Below are positions 45,310 through 56,344 of a DNA stretch of 64,000 nt, in pieces. Position 1 is the stretch's first letter. Each line of letters begins with the position of its first letter. The position numbers and the translations under genes were made by a program. Below the pieces are notes generated by a model, which was not told the DNA's origin, searched no databases, and saw only the letters and a list, made by a program, of their open reading frames with translations. Source of the stretch: Capra hircus (taxonomy: Eukaryota; Chordata; Mammalia; Artiodactyla; Bovidae); assembly GCF_001704415.2 (NCBI RefSeq), contig NW_017189517.1, forward strand, positions 10,179,167 through 10,243,166, written 5' to 3'.

Positions 45310-45784
45310 TAAAGGTTTTTTTTTTTTTTTTAACCTACCCATATCATTCACTTCCAGGCTTTCCCTTTCATTAGTAAAGAAGAAATAAGTTTCTTCTTCC
45401 ATATATTCATTCTTGCCTTGAAATGTCATAGACTCCTTAACAGACAATGGCAGTATTTTCCTATCACTGTCTAACGTATGGGGTTCACCAGTTTCAAGGA
45501 AAGTGACAGATGAATCCACCAGCAATAGGCTTATTTCAATTTCAATCTTACTAATATAAAGCGGGAACCTGGTAGATGGAGAAAGAAAGAAACACCAACG
45601 GAAGTTTGGATTGATTTTATGACTGGCTTGCTGCTGGTTCCCTAAGATTTCTTTCATCTTTAAACCCAACAAAATCCCTGTGGCATTTCAAGTCAAGTCT
45701 ACACAGCATAAAGCAAAAAGGAGTGCTAACAATTAGTAAAGAAAATTTAACTGGAAAGATAATTCAAGAAAAATACACTTCTTA
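45310..45784. other. CD40LG upstream flank, unique
   Basis: About 470 nt with a T-run (45317-45331) but no recognised repeat. The 151-codon reverse frame (45217-45672) has no family resemblance and overlaps the promoter, so it is not called. Confidence 0.6.
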
Positions 45785-46012
45785 ATGAGAACCTACTGTA
45801 TAGCACAGGGAATCCTATTCAGTGTTCCGTGGTGACCTAAAGGGAAGAAAACCCCCAAAACATGGTGCATATATATATATATGCACTATATATATATATA
45901 TAGTGTGTGTGTGTGTGTGTGTGTATGTCTGTACATTTTGCTGTACAACAGAAACTAGCACAATATTGTAAGGCAATTATACACCAATAAAAAAATAAAA
46001 GAAAAATACATT
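45785..46012 (+). mobile_element. L1 3' tail with internal TA/TG expansion
   Basis: CTACTGTATAGCACAGGGAA at the left and TGCTGTACAACAGAAACTAG, then CACCAATAAAAAAATAAAAG at the right are the L1 tail seen elsewhere in the window. Its middle has expanded into TA palindromes (45865-45903) and a (GT)n run to about 45924. Confidence 0.65.
45865..45903. repeat. Adjacent TA-rich palindromes
   Basis: GTGCATA...TATGCAC (45865-45886) is a perfect 22-nt palindrome, overlapping a second one, ACTATA...TATAGT (45884-45903), followed by a GT run. About 655-695 nt upstream of the presumed CD40LG start. Confidence 0.9.
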
Positions 46013-46034
46013 TCTCCAAGGCCAAGAGAAGTAG

Positions 46035-46310
46035 CTGCTGCTGCTAAGTCACTTCAATCGTGTCCGACTCTGTGTGACCCCATAGACAGCAGCCCACCAG
46101 GCTCCCCCGTCCCTGGGATTCTCCAGGCAAGAACACTGGAGTGGGTTGCCATTTCCTTCTCCAATGCGTGAAAGTGAAAAGTGAAAGTGAAGTCGCTCAG
46201 TCGTGTCCGACCCTCAGTGACCCCATGGACTGCAGCCTACCAGGCTCCTCCACGCATGGGATTTTCCAGGCAAGAGTACTGGAGTGGGGTGCCATTGCCT
46301 TCTCCAAGAG
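46035..46310 (-). mobile_element. Bov-A2 dimeric SINE, reverse
   Basis: Two BovA units in tandem: GTGTCCGACTCTGTGTGACC near 46060 and CGTGTCCGACCCTCAGTGAC near 46202. They are joined by GTGAAAGTGAAAAGTGAAAG. Flanked by the perfect 10-bp duplication AGAGAAGTAG (46025-46034, 46311-46320). Confidence 0.95.
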
Positions 46311-46479
46311 AGAGAAGTAGAGTGTTGAGTAATTCAGGCCAAAATCCTGCAATTGAGATTAAAGTAGGAATATTAGGTTGATTTAGACAAGTTGCCTAGC
46401 TATACTGTTCCAATTCATCAGATAACTGTTGATGCTGATCTGTCGGTTTGGAATAGGGAAAGTAGGCTACAGTTAAGAG

Positions 46480-46680
46480 ACCTGAATTCTAGACCTTGGG
46501 GTACCAATGAATTGCTGTGAACCTCCAGCAAATCTACTCTCCCTCTACAGATCTCAGATACCTCCTACCCAAAGGGGCAATTGTACCTCCTTTGCCTGTC
46601 CTCTAGGTTGTTGAGAAATCAAGTAAAGATGTGCCTGAAAGATCTTTGAAACAAGCAATAGCAAAACACTCTCACCTTAA
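46480..46680. mobile_element. MIR SINE relic
   Basis: MIR-like wording: GAGACCTGAATTCTAGACCT, then CTCTACAGATCTCAGATACC and GGTTGTTGAGAAATCAAGTA. Confidence 0.6.
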
Positions 46681-47699
46681 GTTTTCTGGTATTTGTTCAG
46701 CCTATGAGGAGTTTTCCAAATGATTGCCAACTCCTTACATACTAGTAAACAGCAAACAAACAACAATAGCTTCAAAAACACCCAATGTTTTGACCGTGAT
46801 TTGAATTACTGAAGTGTGTAGAATTACCCGTTTCTGAATGGCTTTTGATGGTCTTATCAGATTGCCTTTGAAATAAAAACAGCTGTGGAAATCCCTACCC
46901 TACATCCAAACCTTTTCTAGAACCATGATAAGATTGCTTTTGTGATTCCTATAAAATTGTTTTGAGAGACAAATAGGAAATGTAACAAACTCCTCTGCTA
47001 GGCATGCTATCTGCATAGTTACCACCTGCTCTCTTCCCCTCCCACGCCCTAGCATCCTGTCCTGGGCCCAGATCTCACTACATCTGCCAAGTAGGTGGCT
47101 TCAATGCATGTGATAAACTTTGATCAGTCAAATCAGAGGCTTCGGTTCTTAGACAAGGAACCTTAGTTCCACTAAAGGAAAATTATCACGAGAGCTAAAA
47201 GGGGCTCAAGGACATCTCCAGGGCCAGTTTCATGCTATGACAGCATGCCAGAGTTGCAAGGACCCTGTGACCATCAGCTCAGCCAAGCTCCGAGGGAGAG
47301 GTCGCTGGAGGGACCACAGAGATGCTGACAGTGGCACGTTTATTCCTGGGACAAATTTCAAGAGAAAATTATTGCCCCATCTCCCTGCTTACCCTTCCTG
47401 ACTTCTGCTCATAACATTCCCCTGAAACTGCTTCCACTATTCTCAACACAATGGTTTGAGTTGAATACTTTATAGGGTTAATTTTTAGTGACCTTTCCAG
47501 TAGTCTGTTGACCTATTTTTTTGCTGGCATCCTTCTGAAATCTCTCCCCTCTTGCCTCTTAGTATCCTTCTTCGTGTGCTTCCTTTTCCCCTTGTACCCC
47601 TTAAAACTTTGGCATCTCCCATCCTCATGCTCCTCCCACCCTTCCCCTCTTCTCACTCTATATGTTTACCTGGGATGGCTGCCATCCATTTTCATGGTT
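46681..47699. other. Intergenic, nothing recognised
   Basis: About 1 kb upstream of CD40LG with no repeat or exon that I can identify. Confidence 0.55.
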
Positions 47700-48357
47700 T
47701 TCACTATTACTTTCATTGTGATAAACCCCAGATGTATACCTGAACCCTGAACTGAAGATTTGTAAGTGCAGGTACCTCTGAGTCCAAGATATCTCCACTT
47801 GGACACCCCAAAGCCACCCTGCCTCTGCCAGGACCCCATATTAACTCATCCCGCCACTCCACTTCCTATCCAGACTTGTTTTCCCTCCAGACTCTCCCCA
47901 TCTCAGTGACTGGTACTACTATACTCACCTAATTGTCCAAGACCTAGGAGCCATCCAGGATTCCTTCCTTGCTCTTGCCCAGATTACTGCCCAATCCCAG
48001 TGGCTTCCTCATCCCCAAAAGCTTCTTGATTGCCACCACTCCTTTCTAGCCTCCAGGGAAACATCCTAGTCCAGGGCCACATCCCTTCTCTCCTAGATGA
48101 CTGAATTGATTACCTTGTTGCCTTTCTAGCCCCACCCCATCCATCTTCCAGAAGAATGTTAACTCTGAATCTTGTCACTGACCACATTATCTAATCTATT
48201 TTTACCCTCCTACAACTCTGCATCTGGACCCAGGGAAGCAGACTGACAGTTTCCTGGCATATTCATCATGAATGGGATTAGCTCCAAATAGACTGATAGT
48301 CCTTTAATCCTTGAAGTACCCTCTTTCTCCCATCCTTCCTCTGCCTGGTCCTCTAGG
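47700..48357 (+). mobile_element. L2 LINE relic, forward (continues after SINE)
   Basis: L2 wording: GATATCTCCACTTGGACACC, CTAGGAGCCATCCAGGATTC, TGGCTTCCTCATCCCC. It resumes at about 48586 (GATTACTGTAACATTGGCTA) beyond the inserted SINE and fades by about 48700. Confidence 0.65.
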
Positions 48358-48367
48358 TTACTGCAAC

Positions 48368-48581
48368 TTGCGTGCATGCTCAGTCGCTCAGTCGTGTCCG
48401 ACTCTTTTTGACCCCACGGACTGTAACCCACCAGGCTCCTCTGTCCACAGGGCTCTCCAGGCAAGAATACTGGAGTGGGTTCCCATGCCCTCCTCCAGGG
48501 GGTCTTCCTGACCCAGGGATCAAACCTGTGTCTCCTGCACTGCAGGCGGATTCTTTACCACTGAGCCACTAGGGAAGCCCC
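48368..48581 (-). mobile_element. Bov-tA SINE, reverse
   Basis: Reverse copy from GCTCAGTCGCTCAGTCGTGT to the head complement CCACTAGGGAAGCCC. Target duplication TTACTGCAAC (48358-48367) / TTACTGTAAC (48586-48595), inside an L2. Confidence 0.93.
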
Positions 48582-48699
48582 CAGATTACTGTAACATTGG
48601 CTACCTTTCCAGCTCCCACATTTTAGTTCTATTTTCTGATTCTCTGTCAGATGTCCTTTGTCTAAAGACCTCCCATACCTGTCTCTCCGCGGAGAAGGA

Positions 48700-49384
48700 G
48701 TGGACTGGCCCTGATATTGGGAACCCTTTAAAAATTTCAGTTGTTTACTGCATCCAGAAGTACTTTTTAAACTAGATTACCAAGAAATCTATAGACCTGA
48801 GGAGTACAGGAAAGTGCCTTTAACTAAAGACAAATATTGACCATCTTTTTCTTAGTTCACAGAAAGAATCAAGTTAATGGATTGAATTGTTTCATTTTTC
48901 AGTTTTTCTTGCCTAAAATTTTCTGAAATTTCTGTCACCTTTCTCTTCTTTCCTTCTTGCTGGTGATTGATCTGCAATAAACAAGCATCAAGGGAAAAAC
49001 TCAAAAAAACAATGGATCTCATGTATTCTGATGTGACTACGCTTGTGGTTGTGATTTTATATTGATAACCTAGAACACAGTCAGAGTTTCTGCTAGGAAA
49101 GTTATTTCCAGTACATAAGAAAGAGTTAAATATATCAGCGTTTTGTTTGTTTTACAAAGGGCCTCTCAAGGACTCTTTTCCCTGAATATGTCTGTAAAAC
49201 CCTAGCCTAGAGGATAGTGTTTCCATTGTAAGCATAGCACAAGTTCTGACCCCTGCCCACCTTTCTGTCTTCATCCTCCACAACTCACTCATGCTCAACC
49301 TTGAGCATCACCCAAGTCCAGCTGAGTTTATTTCCCTAAACATATTGTTTGTTCAAGTTGTCTGCTATGAATATCATGAATGCA
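48700..49384. other. Intergenic, nothing recognised
   Basis: About 680 nt of AT-rich sequence without a recognisable repeat or exon. Confidence 0.5.
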
Positions 49385-49595
49385 TCCATGCATAGTCACT
49401 CAGTCGTATTCAACCCTTTGTGATCCCATGGGCTATAGCCCTCCAGGCTTCTCTGTCCATGGGGATTCTCCAGGCAAAAATACTGGAGTAGGTTGCCATG
49501 CCCTCTTCCAGGGGAATCTTCCCACCCAGGGATCCAGTTCGCATCTCCTGAATTGCAGGCGAATTCTTTACCCACTAAACCACCAGGAAAGCTCA
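49385..49595 (-). mobile_element. Bov-tA SINE, reverse
   Basis: Reverse copy from AGTCACTCAGTCGTATTCAA to CCACCAGGAAAGCTC, more diverged than its neighbours. Confidence 0.9.
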
Positions 49596-50065
49596 TGACT
49601 CCTTCCTTTGTTATTCACTAATGTTGAAGAAATACCCACTCTGTGAAATGAGCCCTCCCAGGTGATAAAATGCCCTCTTCTGTGCTTAATCAATCATAGA
49701 GTTTGACATACTACATCATAATTGACTTGTCTGATTTCCCTACCATTAGCTTTTAGAGGAAAGATAATTAAAAAGCAAATCTCAGAATCCTTGCATCCTG
49801 ACACATTGTAAGGAATTAGTAAATCTTTACCAATTTACTAAATTTTCTTTTCAGGGGATAGAAGGGAAAGTGTAAAACGTTCTAATCTGGTAGTACAGCA
49901 CTGGCGAGGCCCTCCGGTGATAGACATCACAATGTATTTGTTTTCTGTTTTCTTCTATTCCTTTATCTCTCTTTCCTCTAGGATCAGTTTCATTTTCTTT
50001 ATTTTGGTCCTTCTGTTTTATGTTGACAGTTTTCCTCCAATGTCTGATGACTTTAGTTGTCTGGA
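49596..50065. other. Intergenic, nothing recognised
   Basis: About 470 nt between two SINEs; AT-rich, with no repeat or exon identified. Confidence 0.5.
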
Positions 50066-50205
50066 TTCCCCTGGAGGAGGGCATGGCAACCTACTCCAGT
50101 ATTTTTGCCTGGAGAATCCCCATGGACAGAGAAGCCTGGAGGGCTATAGTCCATGGAGTCACGAAGGGTTGAATACGACTGAGTGACTACACATGGATGC
50201 ATATT
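50066..50205 (+). mobile_element. BovA fragment
   Basis: Headless BovA from TCCCCTGGAGGAGGGCATGG to GAATACGACTGAGTGACTAC. Confidence 0.88.
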
Positions 50206-50640
50206 TATGAATCTGTTCGCTTTTATGGTTGGATGGCATGGGTCTCCTCTACAATTGTGTTGATCTTCTTCCCCCACGAACCTCTCTCTGGAATGGGAGA
50301 ACTGACTGTGGGTTCTGTTTAAGTGGGCAGGGCTTGTCAACAGGCAGTCTTCCCTTTAGGTTATGTGGGTGGAGAGGTAGAAAGGCTGGGACCCCCACAA
50401 CTGATAAAGAAGGGCTTTTCTCTGGGGGTAGAGCCCTTTAGAGGGTTTCACTCTTGACTGAGGTTGGTTTTCTTTTTCCTATCCATTGGAGAGCTCTCAG
50501 GGGCCTCCCTAGGCTTTAGCCTGAGGGCAAAGGCCCAGTATTGCTGCTGACAAAGAATCCATGGGGGTAGGGAGAGAGGAAGAAAGGAGTCACTTGTCCT
50601 AGCTGTTCCACTCTAGCACGTTAAAAAGAAATAGTTGTTT
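50206..50640. other. Intergenic, nothing recognised
   Basis: GC-average unique-looking sequence before the L1 3' end; no exon or repeat identified. Confidence 0.5.
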
Positions 50641-52676
50641 ATTTATTCATTTATTCCACTGTATTCATTTTATTTTTTTATTTTAATTAATTTATTTATC
50701 TTAATATGGAGGCTAATTACTTTACAATATTGTAGTGGGTTTTGCCATGCACTGACATGAATCACCCATGGTGTACATGTGTCCCCCATCCTGAACCCCC
50801 CTCCCACCTCCCTGCCCATCCCATCCCTCAGGGTTGTCCCAGTGCACTGGCTTTGAGTGTCCTGTTTCATGCATTGAACTTGGACTGGTCCTCTGTTTCA
50901 CATATGGTAATATACATGTTTCAATGCTATTCTCTCAAATCATCCCACCCTCGCCTTCTCCCACACAGTCCAAAAGTCTGTTCTTTATATCTTTGCTGTC
51001 TCACATATAGGATCATCATTACCATCTTTCTAAATTCCATTTATATGTGTTAATATACTGTATTGGTGTTTTTCTTTCTGACTTACTTCACTCTGTATAA
51101 TAGGCTCCAGTTTCATCCACCTCATTAGAACTGATTCAAATGTGTTCTTTTTAATAGCTGAGTAATATTCCATTGTGTATATGTACCACTGCTTTCTTAT
51201 CCATTCATCTGCTGATGAACATCTAGGTTGCTTCCATGTCCTGGCTATTATAAACAGTGCTGCGATGAACACTGGGGTACACGTGTCTCTTTCAATTCTG
51301 GTTTCCTTGGTGTGTATGCCCAGCAGTGGGATTGCTGGGTCGTATGGCAGTTCTATTTCCAGTTTTTTAGGGAATCTCCACACTGTTCTCCAGAGTGGCT
51401 GTACTAGTTTGCATTCCCACCAACAGAGTAAGAGGGTTCCCTTTTCTCCACACCCTCTCCAGCATTTATTGTTTGTAGACTTTTGGATAGCAGCCATTCT
51501 GACCAACGTGAGATGGTACCTCATTGTGAATTTGATTTGCATTTCTCTGATGAGAATGAGTGATGTTGAGCATCTTTTCATGTGTTTGTTAGCCGTCTGT
51601 ATGTCTTCTTTGGAGAAATGTCTGTTTAGTTCTTTGGCCCATTTTTTGATTGGGCCAAAATAAAAAAAATGGGGGGTCCCTTATTTTTATGATATTGAGC
51701 TACATGAGCTGCTTGTATATTTTTGAGATTAATTCTTTGTCAGTTGCTTCGTTTGCTATAATTTTCTCCCATTCTGAAGGCTGTCTTGTCACCTTGCTTA
51801 TAGTTTTCTTCGTTGTGCAAAAGATTTTAAGTTTAATTAGGTCCCATTTGTTTATTTTTGCTTTTATTTCCATTACTCTGGGAGGTGGGTCATAGAGGAT
51901 CCTGCTGTGATTTATGTCAGAGAGTGTTTTGCCTATGTTTTCCTCTAGGAGTTTTATAGTTTCTGGTCTTACATTTAGATCTTTAATCCATTTTGAGTTT
52001 ATTTTTGTGTATGGTGTTAGAAAGTTTTCTAGTTTCATTCTTTTACAGGTGGTTGACCAGTTTTCCCAGCACCACTTGTTAAAGAGATTGTCTTTACTCC
52101 ATTGTATATTCTTGCCTCCTTTGTCAAAAATAAGGTGTCCATTTACTATTTTTTTTGAAGTCGCTCAGTCGTGTCTGACTCTTTGTGACCCTGTGGACTG
52201 TAGCCCACTAGGCTCCTCCATCCATGGGATTCTCCAGGCAAGAATACTGGAGTGGGTTGCCATTTCCTTCTCCAGGGGATCTTCCTGACCCAGGGATTGA
52301 ACCCAGGTCCCCTGCATTGCAGGTAGATGCTTTAACCTCTGAGCCACCAGGGAAGCCCCAAGGTATCCATAGGCGTGTGGATTTATCTCTGGGCTTTCTA
52401 TTTTGTTCTATTGATCTATATTTCTGTCTTTGTGCCAGAACCATACTGTCCTGATGACTGTAGCTCTGTAATATAGTCTGAACTCAGGCAGGTTGTTTCT
52501 TCCTGTTCCATTCTTCTTTCTCAAGATTGCTTTAGCTATTCAAAGTTTTTTGTATTTCCATACAAATTTTGAAATTATTTGTTCTAGTTCTGTAAAAAAT
52601 ACCACTGGTAGTTTGCTAGGGATTGCATTGAATCTATAGGTTGTTTTGGGTAGTATACTCATTTTCACTATATTGA
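50641..52676 (-). mobile_element. L1 LINE 3' half, reverse, split by a SINE
   Basis: The reverse strand encodes the ORF2 C-terminus in pieces: 52038-51700 (LENFLTPYTKINSKWIKDLN) and 51581-51030 (with YTMEYYSAIKKNTFES). The 3' UTR runs to an AT-rich tail near 50650. An A run and frameshift separate the pieces near 51655-51700. 5'-truncated near 52676 and interrupted by the SINE at 52155-52357. Non-functional. Confidence 0.9.
52155..52357 (-). mobile_element. Bov-tA SINE, reverse, inside L1
   Basis: Reverse copy from TGAAGTCGCTCAGTCGTGTC to the head complement CCACCAGGGAAGCCC. The L1 motif AAGGTGTCCAT is duplicated as AAGGTATCCAT on the other side, with the SINE's T-rich tail and ACTATTTT between. 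Confidence 0.93.
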
Positions 52677-52677
52677 T

Positions 52678-52877
52678 TTTTGTTGCAGTGTGTGGGCTTC
52701 TCACTGCGGTGACTTCTCTTGTTGAGGATCACAGGCTTTCAAGCACAGGCTTAATAGTTTGGGGGCACAGGCTTAGTTACTCCAAAGCATGTGGGACCTT
52801 CCCAGACCAGGGATCAAATCTGTGCTTCCTGAAATTGGCTGGCAGATTCTTATCCACTGGCCCACAAGGGAAGTCCC
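52678..52877 (-). mobile_element. CHR-type SINE, reverse
   Basis: Begins TGTTGCAGTGTGTGGGCTTC and ends with the head complement CCCACAAGGGAAGTCCC. It abuts the truncated L1 5' end. Confidence 0.85.
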
Positions 52878-53134
52878 TATTCCAGATCTTAAACGAGTTA
52901 CCATGATTCCTTCCCCATCTACCCCACTCTTTGCATTTACCAACCCTGAGATTGCTGTGCTGTTGAGAAAACCCATTCAGTCTGATTTTTTGAATTGCAG
53001 TGTTTTCTGCTGTGATTTCTCTGTTAGTCCAAATTCATTGACTTTTTTACTTCCCAATATCCCTTAAAATTTATTTTATATTGGTGTCATCTTTTCTTGT
53101 TTAGCATTGTTGCTGTGATTTCATTCTTTTTATA

Positions 53135-53329
53135 TTTATTTATTTTCAATATTTATTTATTTGTCTGTGTCGGGTTTTAGTTGCAGCATACAGGATCTTC
53201 AATCTTCATTGCAGCATGTGAACTTTTAGTTAAAGTATGTGAGAACTAGTGCCTTGACTAGAAATCGAACCCTGACCCTTTGCATTGGGAACACAGAGTT
53301 TTCGCCACTGGACCACCAGGGAAGTCCCT
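53135..53329 (-). mobile_element. CHR-type SINE, reverse
   Basis: TTATTTATTTTCAATATTTA tail, TTTTAGTTGCAGCATACAGG body, and end CCACCAGGGAAGTCCC. Confidence 0.87.
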
Positions 53330-53334
53330 ACATT

Positions 53335-53765
53335 TACTTTTGACTAAGTAATACATTCACATGTTTAGATATATAAGTGATACAAAAGTGTGTGCAATGT
53401 AGAGTCTTCTTTCAGCCTTTTCTGCCTAGTTCTTCACTGGCAACCAATGTTGTCAGTTTCTTAGTATCTTCCAGAGATGCTTTTATGTACATTCAAGCAA
53501 ATATAGTTATTCTCTTTCACTCTTTTTTACACACAGTAGTATACAATGCACTGTGTGCATCATTCTTTTTTCATCTAACACTATACCTTGGAGATTAGTT
53601 TAGAGAAACAAAGTGCTCTTTTTTCTTTTTTTTAAAGAACTGTATAATATTCCATTATATGAATGACATACCACAATTTATCTAACTAGTCCCCTCTTGA
53701 TGAACATTTAGGTTGTTTCCAGTCATATGATATTAAACAATGCTGCAACAAATAATCCTATACTT
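53335..53765 (-). mobile_element. Old L1 relic, reverse
   Basis: L1 3'-region wording: TGTATAATATTCCATTATAT, then GATGAACATTTAGGTTGTTT and AACAATGCTGCAACAAATA. Diverged. Confidence 0.6.
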
Positions 53766-53944
53766 ATTCATTTTTTATTTAAAATTTGTTAAAATTTTAC
53801 TTTAGAGTATATTTGATTTAAACGTTGTGTTAGTTTCAAGTGTACAGCAAAGTGACTTAATTACACTGATTCACTTTTTAAGCATTTCTGTGGGATCTGG
53901 TAGGCTAAAAATCGCACTCACAAACACACACATACACAAAGTTC

Positions 53945-54077
53945 TTTTTTAAAATATTTATTTATTTGGCTGCAGTGGGTCTTAGTTGCAGAATGTGAGA
54001 TCTAGTTCCCCAACCTGGGCCCCTTGCATTGCATTGGGAGCATGGAGTCTTAGCCACTTGACCACCAGGGAAGTCCT
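53945..54077 (-). mobile_element. CHR-type SINE, reverse
   Basis: AAAATATTTATTTATTTGGC tail, GGTCTTAGTTGCAGAATGTG body, and end CCACCAGGGAAGTCC. Confidence 0.87.
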
Positions 54078-54200
54078 ATATATGTAGGACTTATATTATA
54101 TATTAACATTGGCTAATCAATGTGTTAACCTGAATACATCACACTCAAAGGAAGATAATTTAAAAGTTATTGTTTATTTTCCATTAGTAAGATCAATGAA

Positions 54201-54921
54201 CAGTTCAGTTCAGTCTCTTAGTCGTGTCCGACTTTGCGATGCCATGGACCACAGCACGCCAGGCCTCCCTGTCCATCACCAACTCCCAGAGTCCACCCAA
54301 ACCCATGTCCATTGAGTCGGTGATGCCATCCAACTATCTTCTCCTCTGTCGTCCCCTTCTCCTCCTGCCCTCAATCGTTCCCAGCATCAGGGTCTTTTCA
54401 AATGAGTCAGCTCTTCGCATCAGGTGGCCAAAGTATTGGAGTTTCAGCTTCAACATCAGTCCTTCCAATGAACACCCAGGACTGATCTCCTGTAGGATGG
54501 ACTGGTTGGACCTCCTTGCAGTCCAAGGGACTCTCAAGAGTCTTCTCCAATGCCACAATTCAAAAGCATCAATTCTTTGGTGCTCAGCTTTCTTTATAGT
54601 CCAACTCTCACATCCATACATGACCACTGGAAAAACCGTAGCCTTGACTAGATGGACCTTTGTTGACAAAGTAATGTCTTTGTTTTTTAATATGCCGTCG
54701 AGACTGGTCATAACTTTCCTTCCAAGGAGTAAGTGTCTTTTAATTTCATGACTGCAATCACCATCTGCAGTGATTTTGGAGCCCAGAAAAATAAAGTCAG
54801 CCACTGTTTCCATTGTTTCCCCATCTATTTGCCATGAAGTGATGGGACCAGATGCCAGGATCTTAGTTTTCTGAATAGTAGATGCATAGTAAATTATGTT
54901 ATTCACCCTCTTCAAAGCCAG
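54201..54921 (-). mobile_element. BovB (RTE) LINE 3' end, reverse, largely open frame
   Basis: 720 nt whose reverse strand keeps a 193-codon frame (54915-54334) of the BovB reverse-transcriptase C-terminus: TVADFIFLGSKITADGDCSH, YGCESWTIKKAEHQRIDAFE, then WRRLLRVPWTARRSN. It has the shared BovB/Bov-SINE terminus at the left. The catalytic RT core is absent (5' truncation), so it cannot be active. BovB is known to have moved horizontally between squamates and ruminants. Confidence 0.93.
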
Positions 54922-55358
54922 GCGGACTTCCCTGATAGCTCAGTTGGTAAAGAATTGTCCTGCAATGCAGGAGACCCCAGTTCGATTCCTAGGTCAGGAA
55001 GATCCACTGAGGAAGGAATAGGCTACCCATTCCAATATTTTTGGGTTTCTCTTGTGGCTCAGTTGGTAAAGAATCTGCCTGCAATGCAGGAGACCTGGGT
55101 TCGATCCCTGGGTAGGGAAGATCCTCTGGAGAAGGGAAAGGCTACCCACTCCAATATTCTTGGGCTTCTCTTGTGGCTCAGCTGGTAAAGAATCTGCCCG
55201 CAATGCGGGAGACCTGGGTTTGATCCCTGGGTTGGGAAGTTTCCCTGGAGAAGGGAACGGATACCCACTCCAGTATTCTGGCCTGGAGAATTCTATGGAC
55301 TGTATAGTCCATAGGGTCACAAAGAGCTGGACACAACTGAGTGGCTTTCACTTTCACT
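54922..55358 (+). mobile_element. Bov-tA SINE with three tandem tRNA-like heads
   Basis: Head units start at about 54926, 55048 and 55163, each with an A box (AGCTCAG/GGCTCAG) and a B box (GTTCGATTCC, GGTTCGATCCC, GGTTTGATCCC). One BovA body ends GGACACAACTGAGTGGCTTT. Flanked by the perfect 11-bp duplication TTCAAAGCCAG (54911-54921, 55359-55369), so all three heads entered as one insertion. It inserted at the BovB break. Confidence 0.95.
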
Positions 55359-55551
55359 TTCAAAGCCAGATATTACATTTTAAAGCTTTCAATGCAAAGT
55401 CCTGTCTCGCCTTGAGGATTCTGGTTGCACCTTGTGGGATTCTCCATGCAAGTCTACAGCAGAAAGCCTGAGATGACTTGATATCTGCTGCTTCCATCCA
55501 GATGTTGCACTTGTTGGCAAGATTGTAAGATGCGTTTTCTGGAGATTTTTC

Positions 55552-55860
55552 CTTCGATCAGTTCATTTGCTCAAATCAACATTCACAGAGTGCTTACTGT
55601 GGCCCAGGTGCTGAGCTGGATGCTGGGAATACAAAAAAAAAAAAAAAAAGATAATCCCTACTCTGTCAGGAGCTCCCAATCTAGAAAAGCCCATGAACAG
55701 ATAACCAGAAAACAATGTGAGAAGAGCCCCAGTGGAGGTGAACACAGAATGCTGTGGGAGCATTAAGGAAGAGTCACAGCAGGAAAGTAGGATAGGAAGA
55801 ATGTCCAGGAAGGCTTTCTCAAAGAAGATACACCTGTGATAACTTTGTATACATGGGGTC
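55552..55860 (-). mobile_element. L2 LINE relic, reverse
   Basis: L2 antisense wording: CAGAGTGCTTACTGTGGCCC, AGGTGCTGAGCTGGATGCTG, then GTCCAGGAAGGCTTTCTCAA. It contains an A18 run. Confidence 0.65.
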
Positions 55861-55905
55861 ACAAAGAGTCAGACATAACTGAAGTGACTTAGCACACACA
55901 CACAT
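55850..55905 (+). mobile_element. BovA 3' tail fragment
   Basis: Only the last 55 nt: ACATGGGGTCACAAAGAGTC to GAAGTGACTTAGCACACACA. Confidence 0.8.
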
Positions 55906-56211
55906 TAGTTTTGATAGTGTGACTGGAATCTTCAATCTCTAGCTGCATACCTCCATCCTATGTCTCCAAGATGAATCTTTTTGACAAATATCCACTCTTT
56001 GTTTCTAACTTGTGGGCACCATGACTCCACTCTCCATTAGTGTGAGAAAAGCCCTATTTGTTTATGTGCTTAAATAGACAAGAGACACAGGTAATAGTGG
56101 TTACTGCTGAGAAGTACAATGGAGTTTACAGGGAACAAGTTTTAATTTTTGATCTATGCCTCCGTACCCTTTGCATTATTTTTATAATGAGAATATTTTA
56201 CTTTTATAATT

Positions 56212-56337
56212 TAAAAAAATATTTTCTTGGGTGCACTGTATAGTATGTGGGATCCTAGTTCCTCAACCAGGAATTGAATCTCGCCCCTTGCATTGGAAGC
56301 ACAGAGTCTTAACCACTGCACCATCAAGGAAGTCCTG
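56212..56337 (-). mobile_element. CHR-type SINE, reverse
   Basis: AAAAAAATATTTTCTTGGGT tail and end CCATCAAGGAAGTCC, with the body phrase GGGATCCTAGTTCCTCAACC. Confidence 0.85.
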
Positions 56338-56344
56338 AGTTTTA

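Noticed and set aside
45217..45672. 151-codon reverse frame upstream of CD40LG
   Set aside because: Overlaps the CD40LG promoter and a poly-lysine run from the T tract; no family resemblance.
51030..51663. 183- and 162-codon open frames on opposite strands
   Set aside because: L1 ORF2 C-terminus on the reverse strand, and its shadow on the other.
55048..55260. Regularly repeated units resembling an array
   Set aside because: Repeats are tandem SINE heads, not a CRISPR array; eukaryotic DNA and no spacer structure.
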